Of a stretch of DNA of 64,000 nt, positions 18,518 through 27,406 are shown piece by piece; within the stretch, counting starts at the first letter, position 1; every line of letters starts with the position of its first letter. A program made the translations under genes and the position numbers. The stretch is from Rhizobium sp. Q54. GTDB lineage: Bacteria; Pseudomonadota; Alphaproteobacteria; SMXS01. Under the pieces are notes generated by a model. That model ran no database searches, was not told the DNA's origin, and was given only the letters and a program-made list of their open reading frames with translations. The stretch covers positions 1 to 64,000 of the forward strand of contig CAMDTB010000010.1 of assembly GCA_945907245.1 (NCBI GenBank), read 5' to 3'.

Positions 18518-19450
18518 ATGGAAAAGCGCAAACTCCATGCCCTGGTGGGCGCGGTGGTGCTGGTCGTGACCACGGTGATCCTGGTCGCGCTGTTTCTCGT
18601 CGCGCGGGCCGATTTCAGAAAGGACTACAGCTATTACACCATTTATTTCGACCGGCCGGTAAGCGGCCTGGCGCGGGCCGGCGAGGTGCGCTTCAACGGA
18701 TTGCTCGTCGGCGAGGTGCGCGACATCGCCATGGATATCAAGAAACCCGGAAGGGTCGCGGTGACGATCCGGACCTATGCCAGCACGCCGGTCACCACCG
18801 ATACAGTCGCGGCGCTCCAGGCCATGGGTTTCACCGGGGTTTCATTCATCCAGCTGCTCAATGACGACTTCGACGACAAGCCAGGCATCCCGCTTGTCGC
18901 TGCCGATGGGGAGGACTACGCGGTCATCCCGGTGCGGCGTGGCGTGGCGGGCATGTCGCGCTCCGCGGCGGAAATCCTTGCGTCGACCATGCAGACCCTC
19001 GATGCGGCCGCCAGGTACATGAGCGACGAGAACATCGCCGAATTGACCGCCACGCTCGAGGGCATCGAGGCCGCCTCGGGCGACTACGTCAGGAAAAGCG
19101 GCGGCTATAAGCAGGCGATCCTCGACGCCCGCGAGGGCATGGCCGACCTCAACCGCTTCGCCGGCGAGTGGGAGACCATGTCGGCGGAAGAGCTGCCGGC
19201 GAAGATCGCGGGCCTGCGTGAAACCACCAGGAGCTTGCAGCAGCTCAGCACGGAACTGGATGCCGCGGTGACGGAAAAGCGCGCGTCGTTCTCGCAATTC
19301 ACGTCCGGTCTTTCCGGGATCAGCGCCTTCGCGACGGACCTGCGGCGTGCGGCCGCGTCGTTCGACCGCACGCTGCAACGGATCGATGAAGACCGCGTCG
19401 AGATGCTGTTTGGGCCCGATCCGCCGGAAGTGGAACTGCCCGAGCCATAG
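18518..19450 (+). CDS. MlaD/MCE-domain protein
   Basis: N-terminal TM then YYTIYFDRPVSGLARAGEVRFNGLLVGEVRDIAMD...VTIRTYASTPVTTDTVAALQAMGFTGVSFIQL. Confidence 0.88.
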   Translation: MEKRKLHALVGAVVLVVTTVILVALFLVARADFRKDYSYYTIYFDRPVSGLARAGEVRFNGLLVGEVRDIAMDIKKPGRVAVTIRTYASTPVTTDTVAALQAMGFTGVSFIQLLNDDFDDKPGIPLVAADGEDYAVIPVRRGVAGMSRSAAEILASTMQTLDAAARYMSDENIAELTATLEGIEAASGDYVRKSGGYKQAILDAREGMADLNRFAGEWETMSAEELPAKIAGLRETTRSLQQLSTELDAAVTEKRASFSQFTSGLSGISAFATDLRRAAASFDRTLQRIDEDRVEMLFGPDPPEVELPEP

Positions 19451-19577
19451 GGTGCTCGTCACCGGGCCCAGCCCATCAAAATGCTCCAGCGATCGGATGT
19501 TTCCTGCAACGGGCCATGGCGGGAACAACATCCGGTCCTACCTGTTTCTGAGCGATGCAGCACAGAAGGTTTTCCCG

Positions 19578-19889
19578 GTGACCAGGATCGAGCGCGCCAT
19601 CGTCGCGGACACGGACAGCGGCCCGCCGCCCGCCGAAGCGGCGCCGTCGAGCAGTGCCTGGTCCGACAGCCGCTCCTTCAAGGCGTCCGCCGGCCTTCGC
19701 CGGCTCGACGACTATATCAGGCGCGACGAAACCAGCCTGGTGCGGCAACGGGCCATCCTCGCCGAGTGCGAGGGACCGGCGCGGGCGATCGCCGAAGCGA
19801 CAGTGGCGGAATATGAGCAGGCGCTGGCGGCGCTGTACCGGCGCCGGGCCAAGCTGCTCGCAAAGGCCTGGCTGCTCGCCAAGGCCTGA
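19578..19889 (+). CDS. Hypothetical protein (GTG start proposed)
   Basis: VTRIERAIVADTD...LRRLDDYIRRDETSLVRQRAILAECEGPARAIAEATVAEYEQALAALYRRRAKLL. Confidence 0.5.
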   Translation: MTRIERAIVADTDSGPPPAEAAPSSSAWSDSRSFKASAGLRRLDDYIRRDETSLVRQRAILAECEGPARAIAEATVAEYEQALAALYRRRAKLLAKAWLLAKA

Positions 19890-19919
19890 CGCGAACGGCA
19901 CGCCTCGCGGAAGCCGCGA

Positions 19920-20231
19920 TCAGGGTTGCCGGGCGCAGGTAAGCTCGTCGGTGCCGTTGCCGGTGGTGCGCGTCATCCGGTTCTCCTTCGGGAAGAACTC
20001 GAATTCCAGGCCGGACTTCCAGAAGACATAGTCGTCGCTGATGACGATGTCGGAGACGATCTCGCGCCCGGCGCCGCGGTCGAAGATCAGCTTGCCGGCG
20101 ACGAAGTGCAGCTTCACCTGCTGCTTCTGGTTCGGGTCCTTGTAGCTGCACAGCCACTTGCCATCCGGGCTGGCGGCGTGGGCCGAAACGGGCAGTAACG
20201 TCAGAAGCAGAACAGTGAGCATTCGGCGCAT
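19920..20231 (-). CDS. Secreted hypothetical protein
   Basis: MRRMLTVLLLTLLPVSAHAA signal peptide; SPDGKWLCSYKDPNQKQQVKLHF. Confidence 0.65.
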   Translation of the reverse strand: MRRMLTVLLLTLLPVSAHAASPDGKWLCSYKDPNQKQQVKLHFVAGKLIFDRGAGREIVSDIVISDDYVFWKSGLEFEFFPKENRMTRTTGNGTDELTCARQP

Positions 20232-20347
20232 GGAGACCCTCCCGGTTTCGATGCGACAGTGTAACAACGACCGTGCGCGGCCGGGCAATCATTCGGCTGC
20301 GAATGTGCCGGATACCGCGGCAGTAACCAAACAATTGTCCGGCGTTC

Positions 20348-20410
20348 TGTACATTTTCTGTCATAATATTGACTTTCATGCAGATCATGTACATATTGTG
20401 TCGGTGAAGG
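20348..20410 (+). promoter_or_regulatory. Candidate promoter/operator of Xre-RES module
   Basis: TGTACAT at 20348-20354 and 20388-20394; TTGACT (20369-20374), 17-bp spacer, CATATT (20392-20397); GAAGGA Shine-Dalgarno at 20405-20410. Confidence 0.6.
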
Positions 20411-20420
20411 AACGTTGACG

Positions 20421-20807
20421 ATGTCCAGAACCGCCACAGCCAGGGTGTTCGATCGGAAGAGCCTCACGGGTCCGGCCCTGAGGACGTTCTTCCGCATTGC
20501 CGACGCCTGGGGGCTCAGGGAGCAGGAGCAGATGCATCTGCTCGGACTGGATAGCCGGTCCACCTTCCAGTCGTGGAAGCGTGGCCTCGTCTCCGCCATT
20601 CCCAAGGACGCGCTCGAGCGGATTTCCTACGTGATGGGCATCTACAAGGGACTGCACATTCTCCTGCCCCGGACGGCCGACGAGTGGGTGCGCAAGCCCA
20701 ACAAGGCCGCTCTGTTCGGCGGCCGGTCGGCCCTGGACCGCATGATTTCCGGCAATGTCGCCGACCTGTATGTGGTGCGGCAGTACATCGACGCGCAGCG
20801 CGGGTGA
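20421..20807 (+). CDS. MbcA/ParS/Xre-type antitoxin
   Basis: LTGPALRTFFRIADAWGLREQEQMHLLGLDSRSTFQSWKRG ... ISYVMGIYKGLHILLP...WVRKPNKAALFGGRSALDRMISG. Confidence 0.88.
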   Translation: MSRTATARVFDRKSLTGPALRTFFRIADAWGLREQEQMHLLGLDSRSTFQSWKRGLVSAIPKDALERISYVMGIYKGLHILLPRTADEWVRKPNKAALFGGRSALDRMISGNVADLYVVRQYIDAQRG

Positions 20808-21490
20808 TCGACTCGATATCAACCGCCGCCATCCGCTGGCAGCCCTGCTACCGCATCGTCCCCAGCCGGTTTCCGCCGATCTCCCTGTTCGAGGCGGTCG
20901 CCGACCCGGCGGACCTGGACGCGGTGTTCCGGATCGAGGCGATGACCAACGACCGCCTTCGCGACGAGGTGGGGGAGCTGTCGCTGGTTCCCGCCGAGGA
21001 CCGCGTTTCGGGGCCGGGGGCGACGCCGGTCATGGCGGCCTTCACCCATCTCAATCCCACGGGCGATCGGTTCACCGACGGCACCTTCGGCGCCTTCTAC
21101 GCCAGCCTGACGGTCGAGACGGCGGTCGCGGAGACCAGCCATCACCGCGCGACGTTCATGGCGGCGACCGACGAGCCGGCGCAGGAACTGGACATGCGCG
21201 TCTATGCCGTCGACCTGCAGGCCGACCTGCACGACATCCGCGGCATGCGGGACAGCCATCCGGCCTGGTACCATCCGTCGAATTACGCCGTGTCGCAGCA
21301 GCTTGCCGGGGAGCTCCGGGCGGCGGGATCGGACGGCATCGTCTATCTCAGCGTCCGCGACCCGTCCGGGCAGTGCGCGGCCGTCTTCCGGCCAAGGCTG
21401 CTGTCGAACTGCCGGCAGGAACGGCATCTCTGCTACGTCTGGGACGGAACGGCGATCGCCATGATCTACGAGAAGAAGAGCTTCGGCTAG
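20804..21490 (+). CDS. RES-domain toxin (NAD+-targeting family)
   Basis: GTG start overlapping antitoxin stop; YRIVPSRFPPISLFE, FTDGTFGAFYASLTVETAVAETSHH, AAGSDGIVYLSVRDPSGQCAAVFRP. Confidence 0.88.
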   Translation: MIDSISTAAIRWQPCYRIVPSRFPPISLFEAVADPADLDAVFRIEAMTNDRLRDEVGELSLVPAEDRVSGPGATPVMAAFTHLNPTGDRFTDGTFGAFYASLTVETAVAETSHHRATFMAATDEPAQELDMRVYAVDLQADLHDIRGMRDSHPAWYHPSNYAVSQQLAGELRAAGSDGIVYLSVRDPSGQCAAVFRPRLLSNCRQERHLCYVWDGTAIAMIYEKKSFG

Positions 21491-21535
21491 GACCGCCGGA
21501 TTTCGAAGCGTTGGGGACACATCGGGAAGAAGTGA

Positions 21536-21611
21536 TGGTGCCCAGGGGCGGAATCGAACCACCGACACCGTGATTTTCAGTCACGTGCTCTACCAACTGA
21601 GCTACCTGGGC
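21536..21611 (-). tRNA. tRNA-Phe(GAA)
   Basis: GCCCAGGTAGCTCAGTTGGTAGAGCACGTGACTGAAAATCACGGTGTCGGTGGTTCGATTCCGCCCCTGGGCACCA; anticodon GAA, encoded CCA. Confidence 0.97.
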
Positions 21612-21718
21612 CCACGCATCGGGGCCGCTTGGTTCCGGCCCGGGACGGCGGTTTATAGGGCCTGAGTTCCGGCTTGTCCAGATGCCTGACGGGGTTTTTG
21701 CCGGTTGAATTTCTGGCG

Positions 21719-21904
21719 CTAGTTCTCGCCGTCTTCCCCGGCGGGGCCGTCGTCGCTTTCGACGACATAGTGGCCGTGCAGCCAGCGGCCCAGATCGACG
21801 TCGCTGCAGCGCTTGGAGCAGAACGGCGCGTAGCGGTCCACCGCCGGCTTGCGGCAGATCGGGCAGGGGCGGATGTGCTTGTGCGGGTCGGACATTTCGT
21901 TCAT
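21719..21904 (-). CDS. yacG: DNA gyrase inhibitor YacG
   Basis: RPCPICRKPAVDRYAPFCSKRCSDVDLGRWLHGHYVV. Confidence 0.93.
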   Translation of the reverse strand: MNEMSDPHKHIRPCPICRKPAVDRYAPFCSKRCSDVDLGRWLHGHYVVESDDGPAGEDGEN

Positions 21905-21911
21905 GGCGGGC

Positions 21912-23384
21912 TCACGACGTCGCTCGGATCTGGGCCTGGACTTGCGGTTCGTCGACCGGGCACGTCGGGTCCGCGTTCAGCGCGGGCGGCTTGCCGGCGA
22001 TCTCGGCGAGCGCCGCGGGGCGGCCGGCGGCATTGAGCCAGTCTACCACATCCGGGTGCGCGGTGACGGCGAGTGTCGCGCCCGGCCTTGCGGCGGCCTC
22101 GGCGCGCAGGCGGCGCATGGCGTCGTAGCCCGCCGATTCCACCGACTTGCGGCGGCGCTTGCGGGCCGGGTCGGGGCGGGCGGCGAGGAAGTCCGGCAGG
22201 GTGGCGCGGCTGCGCCGGCGGGTCAGCTCGCACAGTCCCATGCGCGACCAGCCCAGCACCGAGCAAGGCGAGCGGTCGCGGGCGAGGGCGTCGCGCAGGG
22301 CGTCGATCACCCGGTCGCGGTGCTTGGGGCTTTCCATGTGGATGAAGTCCACCAGCACCATGCCGCCAATATCGCGTAGCCGCAGCTGGCAGGCGATGGT
22401 GTCGACGGCGCGCAGATTGGTGGTGAAGCTGGTCTGCTCGCGGCTCGACTCGTTGGTTCCGTCGCCCGAATTGACGTCGACGGCGGTCAGCGCCTCGACC
22501 GCCTCGATGGTCACCCAGCCGCCGCCCGGCAGGTCGAGCCTCGTCTCCAGGGTGGACTCGATGGCAGCCTCGACTCCGGCGGCCTCGAACAGCGGCGTCA
22601 CCGCCGCATGCACCTTCAGCAGGTCCAGCAGGTCCTCGTTGTGGGACGCCAGGTAGCCGCGGGCCTCGGCGAACAGGGCATGGCCGTCGATGGCGATGCT
22701 GGTCAGGCCCGGCCGGGCAAGATCGCGCAGGGTCCGCTGCAGCGGCGGCAGGTCCGGTTGCAGGCAGGCGGGCTCGGTGGCATGGCCGGCGGCCTGCTTC
22801 AGCGCCTCCCAGCGGAAATGCAGCTCGCGCGCCTCGCGCAGCAGGGCGGGAACGTCGGCGGACTGGGCAGAGGTGCGGACGATGAAGCCGCCTTCGCCGA
22901 TGCCGTCGACCGCCCGCTTCGCCGCGTCCTCGAGACGCAGGCGCTGGGTCTCGTCGCGGATCGCGCCGGACAGCACGTTGTCGGCGCGGAACGGGTGATA
23001 GACCAGCAGCCGGCCGGGCAGGGTCACCAGCGTGGTCAGCCCGGGGCCCTTGTCGCCGACGGCATCGCGGGTGACCTCGACCATCACCAGCTGGCCCTGG
23101 TGCAGCAGGCGCTCGATCCGGCGCGGGCCTTCCGTCTCGACCAGCGCGCCGGCGTGCTTGACCGACAGGAAGCCGGGCGCGGCGACGCCGGGCAGCGCGA
23201 CGAACGCCGCCTGCAGCGACGGCTCCACCGCCGCGACCCGCCCCAGATAGATGGTGCCGATCAGGCTCTGGTGGCCGTCGCGGTCGATATGAATTTCGGC
23301 GACCTCGCCATCCTCGACCAGCGCTGCACGTACCTCGCCGGGCACCGCGTCGATCAGCAGTTCACGGTTGATGTCCCGGTTCAT
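21912..23384 (-). CDS. rng: Ribonuclease E/G family protein
   Basis: MNRDINRELLIDAVPGEVRAALVEDGEVAEIHIDR...TIYLGRV; ALTAVDVNSG; LRDIGGMVLVDFIHM. Confidence 0.92.
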   Translation of the reverse strand: MNRDINRELLIDAVPGEVRAALVEDGEVAEIHIDRDGHQSLIGTIYLGRVAAVEPSLQAAFVALPGVAAPGFLSVKHAGALVETEGPRRIERLLHQGQLVMVEVTRDAVGDKGPGLTTLVTLPGRLLVYHPFRADNVLSGAIRDETQRLRLEDAAKRAVDGIGEGGFIVRTSAQSADVPALLREARELHFRWEALKQAAGHATEPACLQPDLPPLQRTLRDLARPGLTSIAIDGHALFAEARGYLASHNEDLLDLLKVHAAVTPLFEAAGVEAAIESTLETRLDLPGGGWVTIEAVEALTAVDVNSGDGTNESSREQTSFTTNLRAVDTIACQLRLRDIGGMVLVDFIHMESPKHRDRVIDALRDALARDRSPCSVLGWSRMGLCELTRRRSRATLPDFLAARPDPARKRRRKSVESAGYDAMRRLRAEAAARPGATLAVTAHPDVVDWLNAAGRPAALAEIAGKPPALNADPTCPVDEPQVQAQIRATS

Positions 23385-23995
23385 CTGAGACGCCGGGCCG
23401 GGCCGTAACCCGCGCCCGCCAACAGCGAGACCACCTCGAACACCGGCAGGCCGACGACGTTCGTATAGGATCCGTTCAAGGCCCGGATGAAGGCGGCGGC
23501 AAGGCCCTGGATGGCGTAGCCGCCGGCCTTGCCATGCCACTCGCCGGACGCGAGGTAGGCGGCCAGCTCGGTTTCACTCAGCCGTTTGAAGGTGACGGCG
23601 GTGTCGACCGTGCGGCGGCGCGCCGTGCCGTCTGGGCCGATCAGGGTGACGCCGGTGAAGACATGGTGTCGGCGGCCGGACAGCAGTTCCAGGCATCGTC
23701 TCGCGTCCGCCTCGGTTTCGGCCTTGGGCAGGATGCGGCGGCCAACGCCGACGACCGTGTCGGCGGCCAGCACGAAATCGCCGGGACAAGCCGGCGCGGC
23801 GGCGGCGGCCTTCTCGTCGGCGAGGCGTTCGGCATGGGGGCGCGGCAGTTCGCCTTTGTGCGGCGTTTCGTCCACGTCGGCGGGCGTTACGGCATCGGGC
23901 GGCAGCAGCACCTGCTCGAGCAGCTGCCTGCGCCGGGGCGAGGCGCTGGCCAGGACCAGGCGTGCCTTCGGAGCGGTGCCGCCGGGCGTCGCCAC
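23381..23995 (-). CDS. maf: Maf-family nucleotide pyrophosphatase
   Basis: RLVLASASPRRRQLLEQV; LAADTVVGVGRRILPK; GGYAIQGLAAAFIRALNGSYTNVVGLPVFEV. Confidence 0.94.
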   Translation of the reverse strand: MATPGGTAPKARLVLASASPRRRQLLEQVLLPPDAVTPADVDETPHKGELPRPHAERLADEKAAAAAPACPGDFVLAADTVVGVGRRILPKAETEADARRCLELLSGRRHHVFTGVTLIGPDGTARRRTVDTAVTFKRLSETELAAYLASGEWHGKAGGYAIQGLAAAFIRALNGSYTNVVGLPVFEVVSLLAGAGYGPARRLR

Positions 23996-24000
23996 GGCGC

Positions 24001-24219
24001 TTACTTGTAGCGGTAGGTAATCCGACCCTTGGTCAGGTCGTAGGGGGTCATTTCGACCAGCACCTTGTCTCCCTGCAGCACGCGGATGCGGTGCTTGCGC
24101 ATCTTGCCCGCGGTGTGCGCCAGCAACTCGTGTTCATTGTCCAGCTTCACGCGGAACATCGCGTTGGGCAGCAATTCGATCACGGTACCGGGAAACTCGA
24201 GCAGTTCTTCTTTCGCCAT
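24001..24219 (-). CDS. infA: Translation initiation factor IF-1
   Basis: [72 protein letters not shown]. Confidence 0.98.
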   Translation of the reverse strand: MAKEELLEFPGTVIELLPNAMFRVKLDNEHELLAHTAGKMRKHRIRVLQGDKVLVEMTPYDLTKGRITYRYK

Positions 24220-24321
24220 GGGCGGGTGTTCTAGCCTTTTCTGGTAGCAAGGTGGCGTATAAATGAGCGACCCGGCGCGGATATGCAAGGCTTTTGGCGC
24301 TCGTGCAAGGCTGCCGACGGC

Positions 24322-24657
24322 TCAGCGTGCGCAGTGGGCATGGACCAGCGGCATCGCCTCGTTGATCGCGGTCTGGGCGGCGGCCAGTTCCTCGGGCGCC
24401 AGTTTGTGCCTGTCGATCAGCCGCAGCACGTCGTCGCGGGTCGCCTTGCCGGTGCCGCCCAGAAGGATGAAGTCGGTGAACACCGCATAGCGCGCGGTGC
24501 CCAGCGCCTGCTTCATGCCGTCGGCCTGGCATTCGCAATATCGGCGGCTCTCGCCGTCCTTCACGCATTCGGCGACGACGACTTCCTCATAGTCCGGTCC
24601 GCAGGCCGCCAGCAGGGCGAGCGCCGCAAACAGGCCGGCGCGCAGGCCTAGCGGCAC
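24322..24657 (-). CDS. Small Cys-containing lipoprotein (paralogue A)
   Basis: Lipobox LLAAC; CVKDGESRRYCECQAD; C-terminal HCAR. Confidence 0.75.
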   Translation of the reverse strand: MPLGLRAGLFAALALLAACGPDYEEVVVAECVKDGESRRYCECQADGMKQALGTARYAVFTDFILLGGTGKATRDDVLRLIDRHKLAPEELAAAQTAINEAMPLVHAHCAR

Positions 24658-24983
24658 TTTTCCTCCGCCTTCATCAGCGGCGCCATCAGGGCGAACTGGA
24701 ACGCCATCAGCCGGGCCGGGCCTTCTTCTTTGAACAGCTTTTCCTGGGCCTCCTCGGCGCTGATGTTCTCGTCCATCTGCAGCCGGGTCATCTTGACCAG
24801 CAATTCGCGGTCCGAGTCACTGGTGTCGGCGACCAGCGAGTCCGCGCGGCAGCTGCAATAGGTCCTGTCGCCGCCTTCCTTGACGCAGGCGTCGACCAGC
24901 ACGCCGTCGTCGCTGCTGCCGCAGGCCGCCAGCAGGACGGGCAGCAGGGCGAGGCCGAAACGGGTGGTGCGCGGCATGAGCAT
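24648..24983 (-). CDS. Small Cys-containing lipoprotein (paralogue B)
   Basis: Lipobox LLAAC; CVKEGGDRTYCSCRAD; C-terminal KCR; overlaps paralogue A by 10 nt. Confidence 0.75.
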   Translation of the reverse strand: MLMPRTTRFGLALLPVLLAACGSSDDGVLVDACVKEGGDRTYCSCRADSLVADTSDSDRELLVKMTRLQMDENISAEEAQEKLFKEEGPARLMAFQFALMAPLMKAEEKCR

Positions 24984-25010
24984 CTCCTGCGAGGACCGGA
25001 CGGCCCCTTT

Positions 25011-25472
25011 TTAGCCCGAAGGAGCGTATCCGGTCGAGAACCGTTCCTTGATCCGCTTCATCAGCGTGTCGCGGACATCGCGGTAGGCGTCGAGGATCTG
25101 CTCGCGGCTGCCGGTCATCAGGGTCGGGTCCATGGTCGGCCAGTATTCCACGTCGCAGGCCATAGTGCGTGTCAGTTCCATGGCGTTGTGCTGGGCCTCG
25201 GGCGTGAGCGTGATGACCAGGTCGAACGAGCTGTCCTCCAGGTCGTCGAAGCTCTTGGGCTTGTGCTTTTCCAGGTCGACGCCGATCTCGTCCATCACGG
25301 CGATGACGAACGGGTCCGGCTCGCCGGCGCGCACGCCCGCCGAATCGAAGAAGATCTTCTTGCCGAACAGGTAGCGGGCGATTCCCAGCGCCATGGGCGA
25401 GCGGACGGCGTTGAGGTTGCAGGCGAACAGCACGCTGTCCGGCAGGTCCTCGTCGCCCCGGGCCTGGCTCAT
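25011..25472 (-). CDS. Low molecular weight phosphotyrosine phosphatase / arsenate reductase family
   Basis: CNLNAVRS (Cx5RS) P-loop; WPTMDPTLMTGSREQILDAYRDVRD. Confidence 0.9.
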   Translation of the reverse strand: MSQARGDEDLPDSVLFACNLNAVRSPMALGIARYLFGKKIFFDSAGVRAGEPDPFVIAVMDEIGVDLEKHKPKSFDDLEDSSFDLVITLTPEAQHNAMELTRTMACDVEYWPTMDPTLMTGSREQILDAYRDVRDTLMKRIKERFSTGYAPSG

Positions 25473-25478
25473 GCGGCG

Positions 25479-25943
25479 TCAGCCCCGGATATGCAGGACG
25501 CAGATCAGCGTGAACAGCCGGCGCGCGGTGGCTAGGTCCATGTCGACCTGCTGGGCCAGCCGCTCGCGCAGCATCTCCGATCCCTCGTTGTGCAGGCCGC
25601 GGCGGCCCATGTCGATGGCCTCGATCTGCGACGGGCTCGAGGTCTTGATGGCGCTGAAATAGCTCTCGCAGACCATGAAGTAATCCTTGATGATCCGGCG
25701 GAACGGCGAAACCTGCAGCCTGATCTCCTCCAGCGGATTGGCGCCGTCGTCGCGCACCTCGATGATCAGCCGCGTCTCCTCGAGCCGCAGGACGAGGTCG
25801 TAGGGACCCGGCACCGATTTCAGGCCGAACCGGTTGTCCTCGAGCAGGTCGAAGATGGCGACCTTGCGCTCGTGCTCGATATCCGCGTTACGGCGGACGA
25901 TCGATTTCTCGTCGAGCTTGATCCTGATGATGTCGCCTGGCAT
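25479..25943 (-). CDS. UPF0262 family protein
   Basis: DEKSIVRRNADIEHERKVAIFDLLEDNRFGL; synteny with hisD. Confidence 0.85.
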   Translation of the reverse strand: MPGDIIRIKLDEKSIVRRNADIEHERKVAIFDLLEDNRFGLKSVPGPYDLVLRLEETRLIIEVRDDGANPLEEIRLQVSPFRRIIKDYFMVCESYFSAIKTSSPSQIEAIDMGRRGLHNEGSEMLRERLAQQVDMDLATARRLFTLICVLHIRG

Positions 25944-26009
25944 GCCCGCACGCTAAAGCGGAACGAGTTTCGGGGGAATGGCAAAGGTTGAAAACCTAGC
26001 TACTCCAAC

Positions 26010-26107
26010 CGTCTTTGCGAGGAGCGAAGCGACGCGGCAATCCAGCCTTTTCCTGCAACGACTTCGCTGCGGCTGGGCTGGATTGCCGCGCTTCGCTCGC
26101 AAAGACG
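26010..26107. repeat. ~98-bp imperfect palindromic repeat element (REP/MITE-like)
   Basis: Left arm CGTCTTTGCGAGGAGCGAAGCGACGCGGCAATCCAGCC; reverse complement of right arm CGTCTTTGCGAGCGAAGCGCGGCAATCCAGCC (two 3-nt indels). Confidence 0.85.
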
Positions 26108-26116
26108 AAAAAGGGG

Positions 26117-27406
26117 TTACCGCCGCCGGATTTCCATCGACAGCGCGTGGGCGTCGAGGCCTTCCAGATGCGCCAGCGCTTCGGCGGCTGGCGATATGGC
26201 GGCGAGGCTCGTCGCGTCGCATGAGATCAGCGAGGTGCGCTTCATGAAGTCGAGCACCGACAGGCCCGAGGCGAAGCGGGCGGTGCGTGACGTGGGCAGC
26301 ACGTGGTTGGGGCCGGCGATATAGTCGCCGATGGCCTCGGGCGTGTGGCGGCCCAGGAAGATGGCGCCCGCATGCCGGACCATGCCGGCGAGGCGCTGTG
26401 GGTCCTCGACCGCCAGTTCCAGGTGCTCGGGCGCGACCCGGTCGACCAGCGCGGCGGCGTCGTCGAGCTTGCGCACGACAATGATCGCGCCGTTGGCGTT
26501 CCACGAGGCGCGGGCGATCTCGGTGCGGCTCAGGCTCTGCAGGTGGATCTCGATCGCGCGCTCGACGGCATCGGCGAACGCCGCGTCGTCGGTGATCAGG
26601 ATCGACTGGGCGGCGGTGTCGTGCTCGGCCTGGCTGAGCAGGTCGGCGGCGATCCACGCCGGATCGTTCCGGCCGTCGGCGACCACCAGGATTTCCGAGG
26701 GGCCGGCGATCATGTCGATGCCGACGGTGCCGAACACCTGCCGCTTGGCGGCGGCGACGAAGGCGTTGCCGGGGCCGACGATCTTGTCGACCGGCGCGAT
26801 GCTCTCGGTGCCATAGGCGAGCGCCGCCACGGCCTGGGCGCCCCCCACCTTGTAGATCTCGCCCACGCCGGCTGTGCTCGCGGCGGCGAGGACCATGGGA
26901 TTGAGGATGCCGTCGGGCGCCGGGACGACCATGGCGATGCGCGGCACGCCGGCCACCTTGGCCGGGATGGCGTTCATCAGCACCGAACTCGGATAGGCCG
27001 CGGTACCGCCGGGCACGTAGAGGCCGGCCGCATCGATGGGTGTCCAGCGGTAGCCGAGCACGACGCCGGCATCGTCGGTGTAGAGCAGGTCCTGCGGCTT
27101 CTGCTTCTCGTGAAAGAACCGGATGCGCTCGGCGGCGGTGTTCAGCGCGGCGAGCGCCTCGTTCGAGACGGCTTCGCGGGCTTCCAGGATCTCGTGCGGC
27201 CGGACGTGGATCGTCTCGGCGGACATGTCGATGCGGTCGAAACGGGCGGTGTAGTCGAACAGCGCCTCGTCGCCACGGGCGCGCACATCGGCGAGAATCT
27301 CGGAGACGATCTCGGCCACGTCCGGATCGGATTCGCGCTTCAGGCCGAGAAGCGCCTCGAACGCCCGCTCGAAATTCAGGTCGCTGGCGTCAAGCCGCTT
27401 TGGCAT
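26117..27406 (-). CDS. hisD: Histidinol dehydrogenase
   Basis: [62 protein letters not shown]. Confidence 0.97.
   Translation of the reverse strand: MPKRLDASDLNFERAFEALLGLKRESDPDVAEIVSEILADVRARGDEALFDYTARFDRIDMSAETIHVRPHEILEAREAVSNEALAALNTAAERIRFFHEKQKPQDLLYTDDAGVVLGYRWTPIDAAGLYVPGGTAAYPSSVLMNAIPAKVAGVPRIAMVVPAPDGILNPMVLAAASTAGVGEIYKVGGAQAVAALAYGTESIAPVDKIVGPGNAFVAAAKRQVFGTVGIDMIAGPSEILVVADGRNDPAWIAADLLSQAEHDTAAQSILITDDAAFADAVERAIEIHLQSLSRTEIARASWNANGAIIVVRKLDDAAALVDRVAPEHLELAVEDPQRLAGMVRHAGAIFLGRHTPEAIGDYIAGPNHVLPTSRTARFASGLSVLDFMKRTSLISCDATSLAAISPAAEALAHLEGLDAHALSMEIRRR

Noticed and set aside
25978-26247. Small ORFs (e.g. MRGAKRRGNPAFSCNDFAAAGLDCRASLAKT)
   Set aside because: Translation of the palindromic repeat element; such peptides are common spurious predictions
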